Shown piece after piece: positions 8,389 through 19,085 of a stretch of 37,730 nt of DNA. This DNA comes from Pseudomonadota bacterium (GTDB lineage Bacteria > Pseudomonadota > Gammaproteobacteria > Burkholderiales > Burkholderiaceae_F). The position numbers and the translations under genes are program-made. Location: positions 1 through 37,730 of the forward strand of contig JAEZVV010000128.1 of assembly GCA_023443095.1 (NCBI GenBank), written 5' to 3'. The notes beneath the pieces are model-generated. The model worked only from the letters and a program-made list of their open reading frames with translations. It was not told the origin of the DNA and made no database searches. Numbering within the stretch: the first letter of the stretch is position 1; the number at the start of each line of letters is the position of its first letter.

Positions 8389-8534
8389 ATATGCATGTTT
8401 ATGGCTGCGGGCGGTCGAGGGTTAATACTTCCCTTGGCGGCAGGCGAAAGGGCGGCGATTGCCTTGCCCGCTGCGCCGGACGAGTGAGCCAACAGTAGAA
8501 TCGGCGCGGTTCCGACTTAATCCAAGGTGCCCTC

Positions 8535-8771
8535 TTGAACTCGATCGTGGCCGACAAGGAAATCGACACCCGCGGGCTTTCCTGCCCGCTGCCCATCCTG
8601 CGAGCGAAGAAGGCGCTGGCCGAACTCGCGAGCGGGCAGGTCCTGAAAGTGGTGGCTACCGACCCGGGCTCGACTCGCGACTTCCAGGCGTTTGCCAAGC
8701 AGACCGGCAACGAGTTGCTGGCGCAGGAAACCGCCGGCAAGGAATTCGTTCACTACCTCAAGCGCCGCTGA
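8535..8771 (+). CDS. tusA: TusA-family sulfur carrier protein, 78 aa
   Basis: Small cytosolic sulfur carrier that holds a persulfide on one cysteine and passes it on for tRNA thiolation, molybdenum cofactor or sulfur metabolism. The signature RGLSCPLPILRAKKAL contains the CPxP motif with the sulfur-carrying Cys17. Length and the two-layer alpha/beta pattern fit TusA/YedF/SirA proteins. The start is a TTG at 8535 with AAGG 7 nt before it; the GTG at 8547 is an alternative that would still leave the whole fold. It is divergent from hcp and 10 nt before the next gene, with which it is likely co-transcribed. Which member of the TusA/YedF/YeeD group it is cannot be decided from sequence. Confidence 0.88.
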   Translation: MNSIVADKEIDTRGLSCPLPILRAKKALAELASGQVLKVVATDPGSTRDFQAFAKQTGNELLAQETAGKEFVHYLKRR

Positions 8772-8781
8772 AGGAAGACCG

Positions 8782-9252
8782 ATGGGCAAGCTTTTCTCGG
8801 CCGTGGTCGCCATCGTCGCACTGCTAGCGCTTTACCTGTTCGCGATGGTCTCCTGGAGCTATTCCGAGGGTGATCGTGCCGGCTGGATCCAGAAGTTCTC
8901 GCGCAAGGGCTGGATCTGCAAGACCTGGGAAGGCGAACTGGCGATGGTCTCCCTGCCCGGCTCGACGCCGGAGAAGTTTCACTTCACCGTGTGGGATCCG
9001 AAAGTGGTCGCCGAGATTGAGCGCGAAGTCGGCAAGCGGGTCCAGCTTCATTACGAAGAGAAGGTCGGCCTGCCGGGTTCGTGTTTCGGCGACACCCGGT
9101 TCTGGGTCAACAAGATCACCGTCATTCCCGAAATTCCGCTGGGGCCGGGCCTGACGGTGCCGACCGGGCCGCGGCAGTCGCCGCCGGAGCCCGCACCTTC
9201 GGCGACTTCGCCGGCCGCACCTCAGACAGCGCCGGCTCCCGGCGCGTATTGA
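8782..9252 (+). CDS. Conserved membrane-anchored protein of unknown function, 156 aa
   Basis: The protein has one N-terminal transmembrane segment (about residues 5-23), a compact domain to about residue 120 and a Pro/Ala-rich tail. Recognisable pieces are YSEGDRAGWIQKFSRKGW, ICKTWEGELAMVSLPGS and a late GSCFGDTRFWVNKI. Betaproteobacterial proteins with the YSEGxRAG...CKTWEGE pattern exist and, as I recall, are sometimes labelled '6-phosphogluconate dehydrogenase', but nothing here resembles that enzyme: no Rossmann fold and a quarter of the length. Two cysteines sit near residues 42 and 98. I chose ATG 8782 (GGAAG 6 nt before) over upstream frames that overlap tusA. It sits 10 nt after tusA and 12 nt before a lipoprotein esterase gene, so a three-gene operon is likely. 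Confidence 0.75.
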   Translation: MGKLFSAVVAIVALLALYLFAMVSWSYSEGDRAGWIQKFSRKGWICKTWEGELAMVSLPGSTPEKFHFTVWDPKVVAEIEREVGKRVQLHYEEKVGLPGSCFGDTRFWVNKITVIPEIPLGPGLTVPTGPRQSPPEPAPSATSPAAPQTAPAPGAY

Positions 9253-9264
9253 GGCGGGGGCGTC

Positions 9265-9894
9265 ATGCTGCGCCGCGTTTTGATCGTTGGCGGCACGGTG
9301 GCGCTGCTGCTGGCTTGCAGCAAGGCGCCGCCGCATCCGCCGCTGGTCTCTTCCGCCACGGTGCTGGCCCTGGGGGATTCGCTCACCTACGGCAGCGGCG
9401 CCAGCACCGACGGTGCGGCGTGGCCGGCGCTGCTGGCACGGTCGACCGGCTGGACCGTCATCAACGCCGGGGTGCCGGGCGACACGAGCCAGGCCGCGCT
9501 GGAGCGCTTGCCGGCTCTGCTCGAAGAACATCGCCCGCAGCTGGTACTGGTCTCGCTGGGCGGCAACGACTTCCTGCGCGGCATTGCGGCCGAGCAGACC
9601 GACGCCGCTTTGCGCCAGATCCTGGTCCAGGTGCGCTCGGCCGGGGCCAAGGCCGTGCTGGTGGCGGTGCCGCGCCCAAGCGCCATCGGCGCTGCGATCG
9701 GGAAACTGTCGGACCACCCCTTATACGAGAGCGTGGCGCAAGGTGCGGGCGTGCCCCTGCTCGCCGCCGCCTGGTCCGAAGTGTTGTCGGACGGCGCCAT
9801 GAAGTCCGACACCATCCACGCCAACGATCGCGGTTACGCCCGCTTCGCCGAACTGGCGCAACGCCGGCTGAAGGAACTCGGCTTCATCCGCTAA
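9265..9894 (+). CDS. TesA-like SGNH esterase/lysophospholipase, lipoprotein, 209 aa
   Basis: An SGNH/GDSL hydrolase related to E. coli TesA, which cleaves acyl-thioesters, esters and lysophospholipids. Block I is ALGDSLTYG with nucleophile Ser39, block II has the oxyanion Gly in GDTSQ, block III is GGNDFLRG, and block V is DTIHAND with Asp182 and His185. Unlike E. coli TesA, which has an ordinary signal peptide, this one carries a lipobox (LLAC, Cys18), so it is probably anchored to a membrane from the periplasmic side. ATG 9265 follows a GAGG-rich stretch and is 12 nt after the preceding stop. It converges with the MATE gene; the 108 nt between them hold no hairpin I can recognise. Confidence 0.92.
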   Translation: MLRRVLIVGGTVALLLACSKAPPHPPLVSSATVLALGDSLTYGSGASTDGAAWPALLARSTGWTVINAGVPGDTSQAALERLPALLEEHRPQLVLVSLGGNDFLRGIAAEQTDAALRQILVQVRSAGAKAVLVAVPRPSAIGAAIGKLSDHPLYESVAQGAGVPLLAAAWSEVLSDGAMKSDTIHANDRGYARFAELAQRRLKELGFIR

Positions 9895-10002
9895 AGGTCT
9901 TTTGCGCCTGGGTTCGTGATGGGCTCAAGCGCCGGCAGCCTTCGCCAGGGATGGCGCGGAGATTGGGTTGAGCGCTTGCATCGGCGCCCGGCTTGTAGGC
10001 AA

Positions 10003-11343
10003 TCAGCTCGTGACGGCCGTGTCGTGCAGTGCGTGCTGTTGCAGCAGAGCGAGACTTATCGCCAGGGTGCAGGCCTCGGTCAGCAGCAACGCCAGCCAGA
10101 TCGCCGAACCGCCGACCGCTCGGTCAAGCAGCCACAAAAAGCCTAGCAGCAAGAGCCAGCTGCGCAGCAGGGCAATGAGGGCTGACGGGCCGGGCCGCTC
10201 GATCGCGGTCAAGCCGCCAGCGACGGCAAGATTGATGGCAGCGGGCAGAAAGGCGAGCGCGTACCACGGCGCGGCTTGAGCGATCAGGGCGGCGGCCGCA
10301 TCGCTTGCCGGCAGGAAGAGCTGGGTGAGTTGGGCCGAGCCCAGCACCATCAGGCTGGCTACCGCAGCCGAGAACGCCAGGACCACCGACGAACCCAGGA
10401 CAAACGCCTGGCGCATCTCGTCCAAACGTTGCGCGCCGCGATAGAAACTGATCATAGGTTGCATGCTCTGGACCAGGGCGACCATGGTCACGGTGGCGGC
10501 CAGTGTCATGTATTCAAGCACCGCGTAAGCGGCCAGGCCCGAAGCGCCGAAGCAGGACAGAACGGCATGATTGAAAGCCAGTACCGTTACCGCCGGGGCG
10601 ATCGCCGCCAGAAACTCGGAAGCGCCGTTGTAGGTCACGCGCCCCAGGTAGAGCGGGCCTGCAAATGCCTTGGCGATCGGGCGGACCGTGCGGGTTCGCC
10701 ACAGCAGATAGGCCAGCATCGCCAGGCTCGAGACCATCAGGCTCACCCCCGAGGTCAACGCGGCGGCTCCCATGCCACCCCCCTCGATCACGATCCACCA
10801 GTAATCGAGTCCGATGTTCAAGACCCCGCCCGCGAGCATGGCCCACATGCCAAAGCGGGCGGCGGCCGCACCTTCGACCCGCAGGAACAGTTCGAGCGCA
10901 TAGAGCGCATTGGCAAACAGGATGAAGCCGGCGTAGATGCGCAGATACTCACCCGCGAGCTCGGCCAGTTCGCCTTCCGCGCCAGTGAGCGCCAGCACGG
11001 CCTCAAGGTTGGCGAGCACCAGCGCGCTCATCGCCGCGCTGACGGCGCACAGCCCCCACAGCGCCTGGGTCATGACGCGGCGCGCGGCCTCGATCTGCCC
11101 GGCGCCGAGCAAGTTGGCCATCAAGGTGGCGGCGCCCACGCCCACCATCAGGCTCACGGCGTAAGGCAAGTACATCAGCGGCACGATCAGGTTGAGCGCA
11201 GCGAGCGCCTGCTCGCCGACGTAACGGCCGATGAAGATGCCGTCGATCAGGGTGTAGATCGTGTAGATCCAGCCCGAGAGGACTGTCGGAATGGCGAGTT
11301 CGACAAACTCGCGGCGGATGGCGGGGGCGATTTTGAAAGTCAC
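10003..11343 (-). CDS. MATE-family efflux transporter, 446 aa
   Basis: Inner-membrane cation-driven exporter of the MATE family. About twelve hydrophobic segments are arranged as two halves; the first half opens with the typical LAIPTVLSGWIYTIYTLIDGIFIGRYVG-type pattern (shown here by LIDGIFIGRYVG), and the second with VTYNGASEFLAAIAP followed by YAVLEYM. This resembles the MepA/DinF-like branch, whose members export drugs or metabolites; the substrate is unknown. The start is GTG at 11343, the only candidate near the conserved N-terminus, with no clear ribosome binding site. It is divergent from the LysR gene about 110 nt away, the common layout where the regulator controls its neighbour. 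Confidence 0.9.
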   Translation of the reverse strand: MTFKIAPAIRREFVELAIPTVLSGWIYTIYTLIDGIFIGRYVGEQALAALNLIVPLMYLPYAVSLMVGVGAATLMANLLGAGQIEAARRVMTQALWGLCAVSAAMSALVLANLEAVLALTGAEGELAELAGEYLRIYAGFILFANALYALELFLRVEGAAAARFGMWAMLAGGVLNIGLDYWWIVIEGGGMGAAALTSGVSLMVSSLAMLAYLLWRTRTVRPIAKAFAGPLYLGRVTYNGASEFLAAIAPAVTVLAFNHAVLSCFGASGLAAYAVLEYMTLAATVTMVALVQSMQPMISFYRGAQRLDEMRQAFVLGSSVVLAFSAAVASLMVLGSAQLTQLFLPASDAAAALIAQAAPWYALAFLPAAINLAVAGGLTAIERPGPSALIALLRSWLLLLGFLWLLDRAVGGSAIWLALLLTEACTLAISLALLQQHALHDTAVTS

Positions 11344-11420
11344 GGTACGGCTTGAAGCAAGGTTGCAATGGAACTCGGCCTGCGTTGAGGCCGATGGTGA
11401 TTCTGTTTCGATTAATCTGC

Positions 11421-11440
11421 ATGGATAAGTTGGATTCCAT
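11421..11440. promoter_or_regulatory. Inverted repeat in the MATE/LysR intergenic region
   Basis: ATGGA-N10-TCCAT lies 14 nt before the ATG at 11454. A spaced dyad in the divergent gap is where a LysR protein would bind to control itself and the exporter. The arms are only 5 bp, so it may be chance. If the regulator really starts at 11421, this would be coding. Confidence 0.3.
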
Positions 11441-11453
11441 CGGAAAAATCGAT

Positions 11454-12329
11454 ATGACCTTGTCGCTCGAGGCGATCTCCGTGTTTGCCGCTACCGCGGA
11501 ACTGGGTTCGTTTTCAGCCGCAGCCCGTCGTTTGGGCAAGAGCCAGTCCACCGTGAGTGAGGCGATCGCCAACCTCGAAATCGATCTCGGTACGCCGCTC
11601 TTCGATCGGGGCCGGCGTCAGCCGACCCTGACCGAAGCCGGCGCGCGCTTGCTCGACTACGCCCACCGGGTGCTCGCCAGCCACGACGAACTGAGGCTCG
11701 AGGCCACGCGCATCGCGGCGGGTCAGGAACCTCGCCTGACCCTGGTGCTGTCGGAGTCGTATCAGTCGGAGCGCCTGCGCGCTGTCTTGCTCGAGATGGA
11801 GCAGCGTTTCCCGTCGCTGGTATTCGAATGCCTGTTTGGCGAACACAAGGACGTGATCAGCCTCTTGCAGAGCGGGCGGGCGCACTTGGGGCTGATCCCC
11901 GCGATGCCGAGTTATCCGGCCGACATCGGTCACGATGCGGTCGACGGCATGGTCGAACTGGCGGTGTTCGCCGCGCGCCAGCATCCCTTGGCGGCCATGA
12001 CGGCGGTCGATCGCGGCACGCTCTCGGCTTACCGCGAACTGCGCCTCGACACCTTTGTCTCCAGCGCCGAAGCGGCGGCGCCCGGCACCGCTACCTTGCG
12101 CTGGTCGGCGCCGAGTTATTGGATGCTGCTGGAGATGGCCTTGCTGGGCGTGGGTTGGGTCGAGTTGCCGCGCTGGCTGGCGCGGGAGTTCAGCGGCGGC
12201 CAGTTGCAGGAACTGCCGCTCGCGGTCGGGCCGCGCCGGATTCCTCTGGAAGTGGTGTGGTCGCGCCGGCGTCCGTTGGGCCAGGTCGCTCTGTGGTTCA
12301 TGGGCGAGATGGCGCCGGCGCAGCGTTAA
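11454..12329 (+). CDS. LysR-family transcriptional regulator, 291 aa
   Basis: DNA-binding regulator with the N-terminal LysR winged helix (LEAISVFAATAELGSFSAAARRLGKSQSTVSEAI, residues about 4-40, shown by GSFSAAARRLGKSQSTVS) and a C-terminal periplasmic-binding-like effector domain (about 90-291). Usual family length is 290-310. ATG 11454 is chosen because it gives the canonical LysR beginning and has GGAAA 9 nt before it; ATG 11421 would add MDKLDSIGKID and has no ribosome binding site. It is divergent from the MATE exporter, which suggests that it senses a compound that the exporter removes (inference). Its stop is followed by a shared bidirectional terminator with valS. Confidence 0.9.
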   Translation: MTLSLEAISVFAATAELGSFSAAARRLGKSQSTVSEAIANLEIDLGTPLFDRGRRQPTLTEAGARLLDYAHRVLASHDELRLEATRIAAGQEPRLTLVLSESYQSERLRAVLLEMEQRFPSLVFECLFGEHKDVISLLQSGRAHLGLIPAMPSYPADIGHDAVDGMVELAVFAARQHPLAAMTAVDRGTLSAYRELRLDTFVSSAEAAAPGTATLRWSAPSYWMLLEMALLGVGWVELPRWLAREFSGGQLQELPLAVGPRRIPLEVVWSRRRPLGQVALWFMGEMAPAQR

Positions 12330-12346
12330 GGCGCTCGTCGTCGCGT

Positions 12347-12384
12347 AAAAAAAAAGGGCGATGCCGCGGCATCGCCCTTTTTTT
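12347..12384. terminator. Bidirectional terminator between the LysR gene and valS
   Basis: A perfect dyad at 12356-12377 (arms GGGCGATGCC and GGCATCGCCC) is preceded by nine A's (12347-12355) and followed by seven T's (12378-12384), so it works as a rho-independent terminator on both strands. It serves the convergent ends of the regulator and valS. Confidence 0.93.
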
Positions 12385-12400
12385 CCTTACGCAGCAGTCA

Positions 12401-15259
<2,859 letters not shown>

Positions 15260-15424
15260 TGGGTCGGTCGCCGGGGGCGATTTGTCAGATCTGGTTTGTA
15301 TTTTCCCAGATTCGCCTCTAGCCTCGCTGCTCACAGTGAAAACCCACCTGGCCAACCGCTTTTGACGATCCCGGCGCTGCACGACTCTTGTCTTCGTGCT
15401 GAGCGCCCACCCACCCTGATCCTG

Positions 15425-18145
15425 ATGAAGACACCTACGCTGATTGCGCTGAGCCCTCTGGTGGCCGCTCTTCTATCCGCTTGTGCCATTGCCAGCCCTG
15501 GACGTGCGGGCGCGCCGGTCGTCTCCAGCCCGACCGCTACCCCGGCAGTGACTGGCGAAGCGCCGGCCGCTGCGGTGCCGCGCCCGACGCCGGCGCCGAC
15601 GCCGCCGGGCGGCCTGCGGCCTTTTGCCGAGGTGGCCAAGGACGCCAAAGAGAACAAGGGCTACGTCAGCCTGTGGCAGAAGGACGACAAGGTCTGGCTC
15701 GAGCTCGCTCCCGAGCAGCTCGATCGCGACTTTCTGCTCGCCCATTCGTTGGCTGCCGGCCTGGGCGAAGGTTTCCAGTACCCCGGGCTGATGGGCGGCG
15801 ATTTCGTCGTGTATTTCCGCCGCACCGGCAACCAGCTGCAACTGCTGGCCCGCAACCAGAAGCTGCGGGCGTCCGCCGGCACGCCGTTGGCGCAGGCGCT
15901 CAGGGAAAGCGTTTCCGACAGCCTGCTGGCGTCGGCGCCGGTGGCCTCGGCCCCGCATCCGGACCGCAAGACCTTCCTGGTCGAGGCCAATACTCTGCTG
16001 CTGGGCGACATCCCCGGCGCGCAGACCCGGCTCGAGGCCGCCTTCCGCCTGCCTTACGGGCTCGATCGCGCCAACTCGTCGATCGAACGCGCCGTGGCCA
16101 AGGAGGGATTCACCAGCTTCAGGGTGCGCGCCCATTACGCCGTGGCCAAGCTGCCGGTTCCGCCCGCGACGCCGACCCCCGGCGCCACTTTGCCCAACCC
16201 GCCCAAGTTGCTCGAAGACCCGCGCAGCCTTTTCCTCGAACACGCCTACACCCTCGCGCCGCTGCCGGTCGAACCGATGAGGCCGCGCCTGGCCGACCAG
16301 CGGGTCGGCCATTTCACCGACGCCTTCCTCGACCTGGCCAACGACGCCGGCGGCGACGCCCGCACCCACTTCGTCACCCGTTGGCGGCTCGAGAAGAAGG
16401 ATCCGGCGGCGGCGGTGTCGGAGCCCAAGCAACCGATCCCGGTCTGGCTCGACAAGAACATTCCCGAAAAATGGCGCGAACCGATCCGTGCCGGCGTGCT
16501 GGCCTGGAACCAGGCCTTCGAGCGGGCCGGGTTCAAGGACGCGATCGAAGTCTGGCAGCAGCCGGACGACGCCGACTGGTCGACGCTCGAAGGCAACCGC
16601 TTCATCGCCGTGCGCTGGTTTGCCTTGGCGGGGCCGGGGGCGACCGCCGTCGGCCCGAGCCAGAGCGACCCGCGTACCGGTGAAATCCTGCGCGGCGCCG
16701 CCATCATTCCCGAGAACTGGGTGCGCATCAGCCGCACCGCGGTCAGCGAGTCGCTGCCGCGGCCGCCCGCGCCGAGCGGGCTGAGCTCGGCCGCTCGGGG
16801 CGGCTACGACGAGACCTGCAGTTACGCCAGCGACGGGCTCGAACACGCCGCCTTCGGCCTCGACCTGCTGATCGCCCGCGGCGCGGTCGCGCCCGACAGC
16901 CCCGAGGCCGAGCGCTACATCGCCGATTCCCTGAAAGACGTGGCGATGCACGAGGTCGGCCACGCGCTCGGCCTGCGCCACAACTTCAAGGCCTCGACCG
17001 GGGTCAGCGCCGAGCAGCTGCGCGACGCCCGCTGGACCCGGGTCCACGGCATCAGCAACTCGGTGATGGACTACAACGCGCCCAATATCCCGCTCGACAA
17101 AGAGCCGGCGGCCGACTTCAACATGACCACACTCGGCGCCTATGACTACTGGGCGATCGAATACGCCTACCGCGAGTTCCCTGCCGAGCAAGAGGCCGAG
17201 GAACTCAAGCGCATCGCCGCCCGCAGCGAAACCGACCCCAGCCTGGCCTATGCCACCGACGAGGACCTGATCCCGGCGCTGGGCGGCGGCATCGACCCGG
17301 CAGTCAACCAGTTCGACCTCGGTGCCGACCCGCTCGCTTATGCGCAGCGCCGCTTCACCCTGTCGCGCGAGCTCTGGAACCGCACCCAGTCGCGCGTGCT
17401 CAAGCCCGGCGAGAGTTACGCGGTTTATCGCCGCAACCTGCAGCGCGGCCTGGCGCAGATCGGCGCGGTGGCGCCGATGATGGCCAAATACGTGGGTGGG
17501 GTCGAAACCTCGCGCCACCTAGCCGGCAACCCGCGGCCGCTGCTGACTCCGGTGCCGGCGGCCCGGCAGCGCCAGGCGCTCGAGCTGCTGGCGCGAGAGC
17601 TGTTCGCCGCCAACAGCTTCCGCTTCGACCCGGCTTTCATGAGCCGGCTCGGCACCGACCAGCTCGACCGCCGGCTCGACGGCGCCTCGCCCGCGGTCGA
17701 CTATTCGCTGCCGCAGTCGGTGATCGGGATACAGCGCGGGGTGCTCGATTCGCTGATGTCGGAAGCGACCGCCCAGCGTCTGGCCGACGCCGAAGCCAAG
17801 ATCAGCGACCGCCGCCAGGCCCTGAGCCTGGGCGAAGTGCACGACAAGCTTGCCGCGAGCATCTGGAGCGAACTCGCCAGCGGGCAGGACATCGACCCGC
17901 TGCGCCGCAATCTGCAACGCGAACACCTGAAGCGCATCACCGCCCTGCTGCTGCGGCCGAGTTCGGGGGCGGCGGCCGATGTGCGGGCGATCGCGCGCGA
18001 GACCGCGATGGGCCTCGAGGCCCGGCTGGCGGTCGCGGCTGAACGCAAGGATGGACGCTTGTCTCGCACCAGCCGGGCGCACCTCAACGAGAGCCTCGCC
18101 ACTGTGCGCGAAGCGCTCAAGGCGCCGCTGCTGCGGGCTGGCTGA
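15425..18145 (+). CDS. Zinc-dependent metalloprotease lipoprotein (DUF5117/DUF4953 type), 906 aa
   Basis: A large exported protease. It has a lipoprotein signal (lipobox LSAC, Cys20), a proline-rich linker (about 30-60), an N-terminal region with GYVSLWQKDDKVWLEL typical of DUF5118/DUF5117 proteins, and a metzincin core: HEVGHALGLRH with His509, Glu510, His513 and His519 (HExxHxxGxxH) and a Met-turn SVMDY at Met548. All zinc ligands and the general base are present. The remaining C-terminal third is the DUF4953-like part. ATG 15425 starts directly at the signal peptide. The gene lies opposite to its neighbours, between holC/DUF2486-like and valS, ending at a bidirectional terminator. No substrate can be deduced; anchoring by lipid suggests periplasmic or surface peptide turnover. 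Confidence 0.9.
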   Translation: MKTPTLIALSPLVAALLSACAIASPGRAGAPVVSSPTATPAVTGEAPAAAVPRPTPAPTPPGGLRPFAEVAKDAKENKGYVSLWQKDDKVWLELAPEQLDRDFLLAHSLAAGLGEGFQYPGLMGGDFVVYFRRTGNQLQLLARNQKLRASAGTPLAQALRESVSDSLLASAPVASAPHPDRKTFLVEANTLLLGDIPGAQTRLEAAFRLPYGLDRANSSIERAVAKEGFTSFRVRAHYAVAKLPVPPATPTPGATLPNPPKLLEDPRSLFLEHAYTLAPLPVEPMRPRLADQRVGHFTDAFLDLANDAGGDARTHFVTRWRLEKKDPAAAVSEPKQPIPVWLDKNIPEKWREPIRAGVLAWNQAFERAGFKDAIEVWQQPDDADWSTLEGNRFIAVRWFALAGPGATAVGPSQSDPRTGEILRGAAIIPENWVRISRTAVSESLPRPPAPSGLSSAARGGYDETCSYASDGLEHAAFGLDLLIARGAVAPDSPEAERYIADSLKDVAMHEVGHALGLRHNFKASTGVSAEQLRDARWTRVHGISNSVMDYNAPNIPLDKEPAADFNMTTLGAYDYWAIEYAYREFPAEQEAEELKRIAARSETDPSLAYATDEDLIPALGGGIDPAVNQFDLGADPLAYAQRRFTLSRELWNRTQSRVLKPGESYAVYRRNLQRGLAQIGAVAPMMAKYVGGVETSRHLAGNPRPLLTPVPAARQRQALELLARELFAANSFRFDPAFMSRLGTDQLDRRLDGASPAVDYSLPQSVIGIQRGVLDSLMSEATAQRLADAEAKISDRRQALSLGEVHDKLAASIWSELASGQDIDPLRRNLQREHLKRITALLLRPSSGAAADVRAIARETAMGLEARLAVAAERKDGRLSRTSRAHLNESLATVREALKAPLLRAG

Positions 18146-18163
18146 ATCCGCGCGCAAGCAAGT

Positions 18164-18190
18164 AAAAAAGGGGCGCTGCGGCGCCCCTTT
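18164..18190. terminator. Bidirectional terminator between metalloprotease and DUF2486-like gene
   Basis: Arms GGGGCGC (18170-18176) and GCGCCCC (18181-18187) around TGCG, with six A's before and TTT after. The A-run makes the stronger terminator on the minus strand, for the pepA-holC operon end. Confidence 0.85.
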
Positions 18191-18208
18191 CCCTTGGCGT
18201 GGCTGTCC

Positions 18209-18637
18209 TCAGTCGGGCTTGGGCGTCCGCAGGGCGGCGAGCTGCTCGTCGATGGCGGCGTGGACCGCGAGCCGCACCTGCGACTCGAGGCTGATCTGCA
18301 GCAGCGCCAACATGTCGAGCAAGGCGTCGTCGACGGCGGCGGCGACCCGGGTGCGAACGGCGGCTTCGAGCGCGGGGCCGAGTTCGGCCTGGAGCCGGGC
18401 GATCGCCATGTCGCGCGCGCGGGCGGCGATTTCGTCGGCGCCAGGTTCGGAACGTGGCGCGGCGGCGGGGGCGAACGGCGCCTGCGGCTCAGGGGGCGTT
18501 GGAGCGGTGGCGGGCAGGCTGACGTCGAGTTCGACCGCCGGCAGGATCAGTTTTTCGGTGAGCACCGGAATGCTCGCCTCGTCGATTGGCCCGACTCGAG
18601 AGTCGGGTTGGAAGGGGCGGCGGGTGTCGTCGTTCAT
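18209..18637 (-). CDS. DUF2486-like protein, 142 aa
   Basis: A soluble protein of unknown function. It has an acidic/proline-rich N-terminal half with the segment IDEASIPVLTEKLILP near residues 19-34, and an alanine-rich, amphipathic helical C-terminal half (about 75-140). Small proteins with an early SIPVLT segment located next to holC are known in Burkholderiales as DUF2486; the assignment rests on that segment and on the location. The ATG overlaps the holC stop (ATGA), so translation is probably coupled and the product may act near the DNA polymerase III chi subunit (inference). The N-terminal frame extends far upstream inside holC, but the ATGA overlap makes 18637 the natural start. It ends the pepA-holC transcription unit. 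Confidence 0.75.
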   Translation of the reverse strand: MNDDTRRPFQPDSRVGPIDEASIPVLTEKLILPAVELDVSLPATAPTPPEPQAPFAPAAAPRSEPGADEIAARARDMAIARLQAELGPALEAAVRTRVAAAVDDALLDMLALLQISLESQVRLAVHAAIDEQLAALRTPKPD

Positions 18638-19065
18638 CGGGCGGCCTGGTCGTGCGCCGTGGGTTCCAGGCCCTGGTCGCGGTAAAGCTTGAATCGGCTG
18701 CGGGCGGCCAGTCGTTCGTCTTCGACATTCGAAACCACGTCGATCACTCGTTCGTAGCGGGAAAACAGCGCCTGGTGGTCGGGCGGGGGCTCGTCGTCGA
18801 GCAGGAGCAGGACGTCGGCCGCTGGGGCGCTGGCCGCGTCGGTGGTAAGCAGGACCGGGGTGTCGGTCGCGAGCGGCGAACTCGCTCGCACGTGCGGGAT
18901 GAAATCGAGCGAAGAGAAGGTCCAGAGCTGCTGGTCGAATCTCGAGAGACGCGCGTCGCTCGCGGTCCACACGACCACGGTCTTGCCCGCCGCGCGCGCC
19001 TTGCGCACGACGCGGCAGGCGTAGGCCAGGCGGTCGGGGACGTTGAAGTGGAAGTCGACGCGCAT
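18634..19065 (-). CDS. holC: DNA polymerase III chi subunit, 143 aa
   Basis: Subunit of the replicative clamp-loader assembly that, with psi, connects the polymerase to SSB. The N-terminal VDFHFNVPDRLAYACRVVRKA, the central VVVWTASDARLSRFDQQLW and FIPH, and LLLLDDEPP are recognisable HolC blocks; length is normal (E. coli 147). The ATG at 19065 is 20 nt after the pepA stop, and the stop overlaps the next start, so pepA-holC-DUF2486-like form one operon. The pepA-holC adjacency is conserved over proteobacteria and supports the call. No holD gene is visible in the window. Confidence 0.95.
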   Translation of the reverse strand: MRVDFHFNVPDRLAYACRVVRKARAAGKTVVVWTASDARLSRFDQQLWTFSSLDFIPHVRASSPLATDTPVLLTTDAASAPAADVLLLLDDEPPPDHQALFSRYERVIDVVSNVEDERLAARSRFKLYRDQGLEPTAHDQAAR

Positions 19066-19085
19066 CGATCGGATTGTGAGCAGCC

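Noticed and set aside
8782..9252. Calling the YSEGDRAG protein 6-phosphogluconate dehydrogenase
   Set aside because: No Rossmann motif, a transmembrane anchor, and 156 residues rather than the 300-470 of that family.
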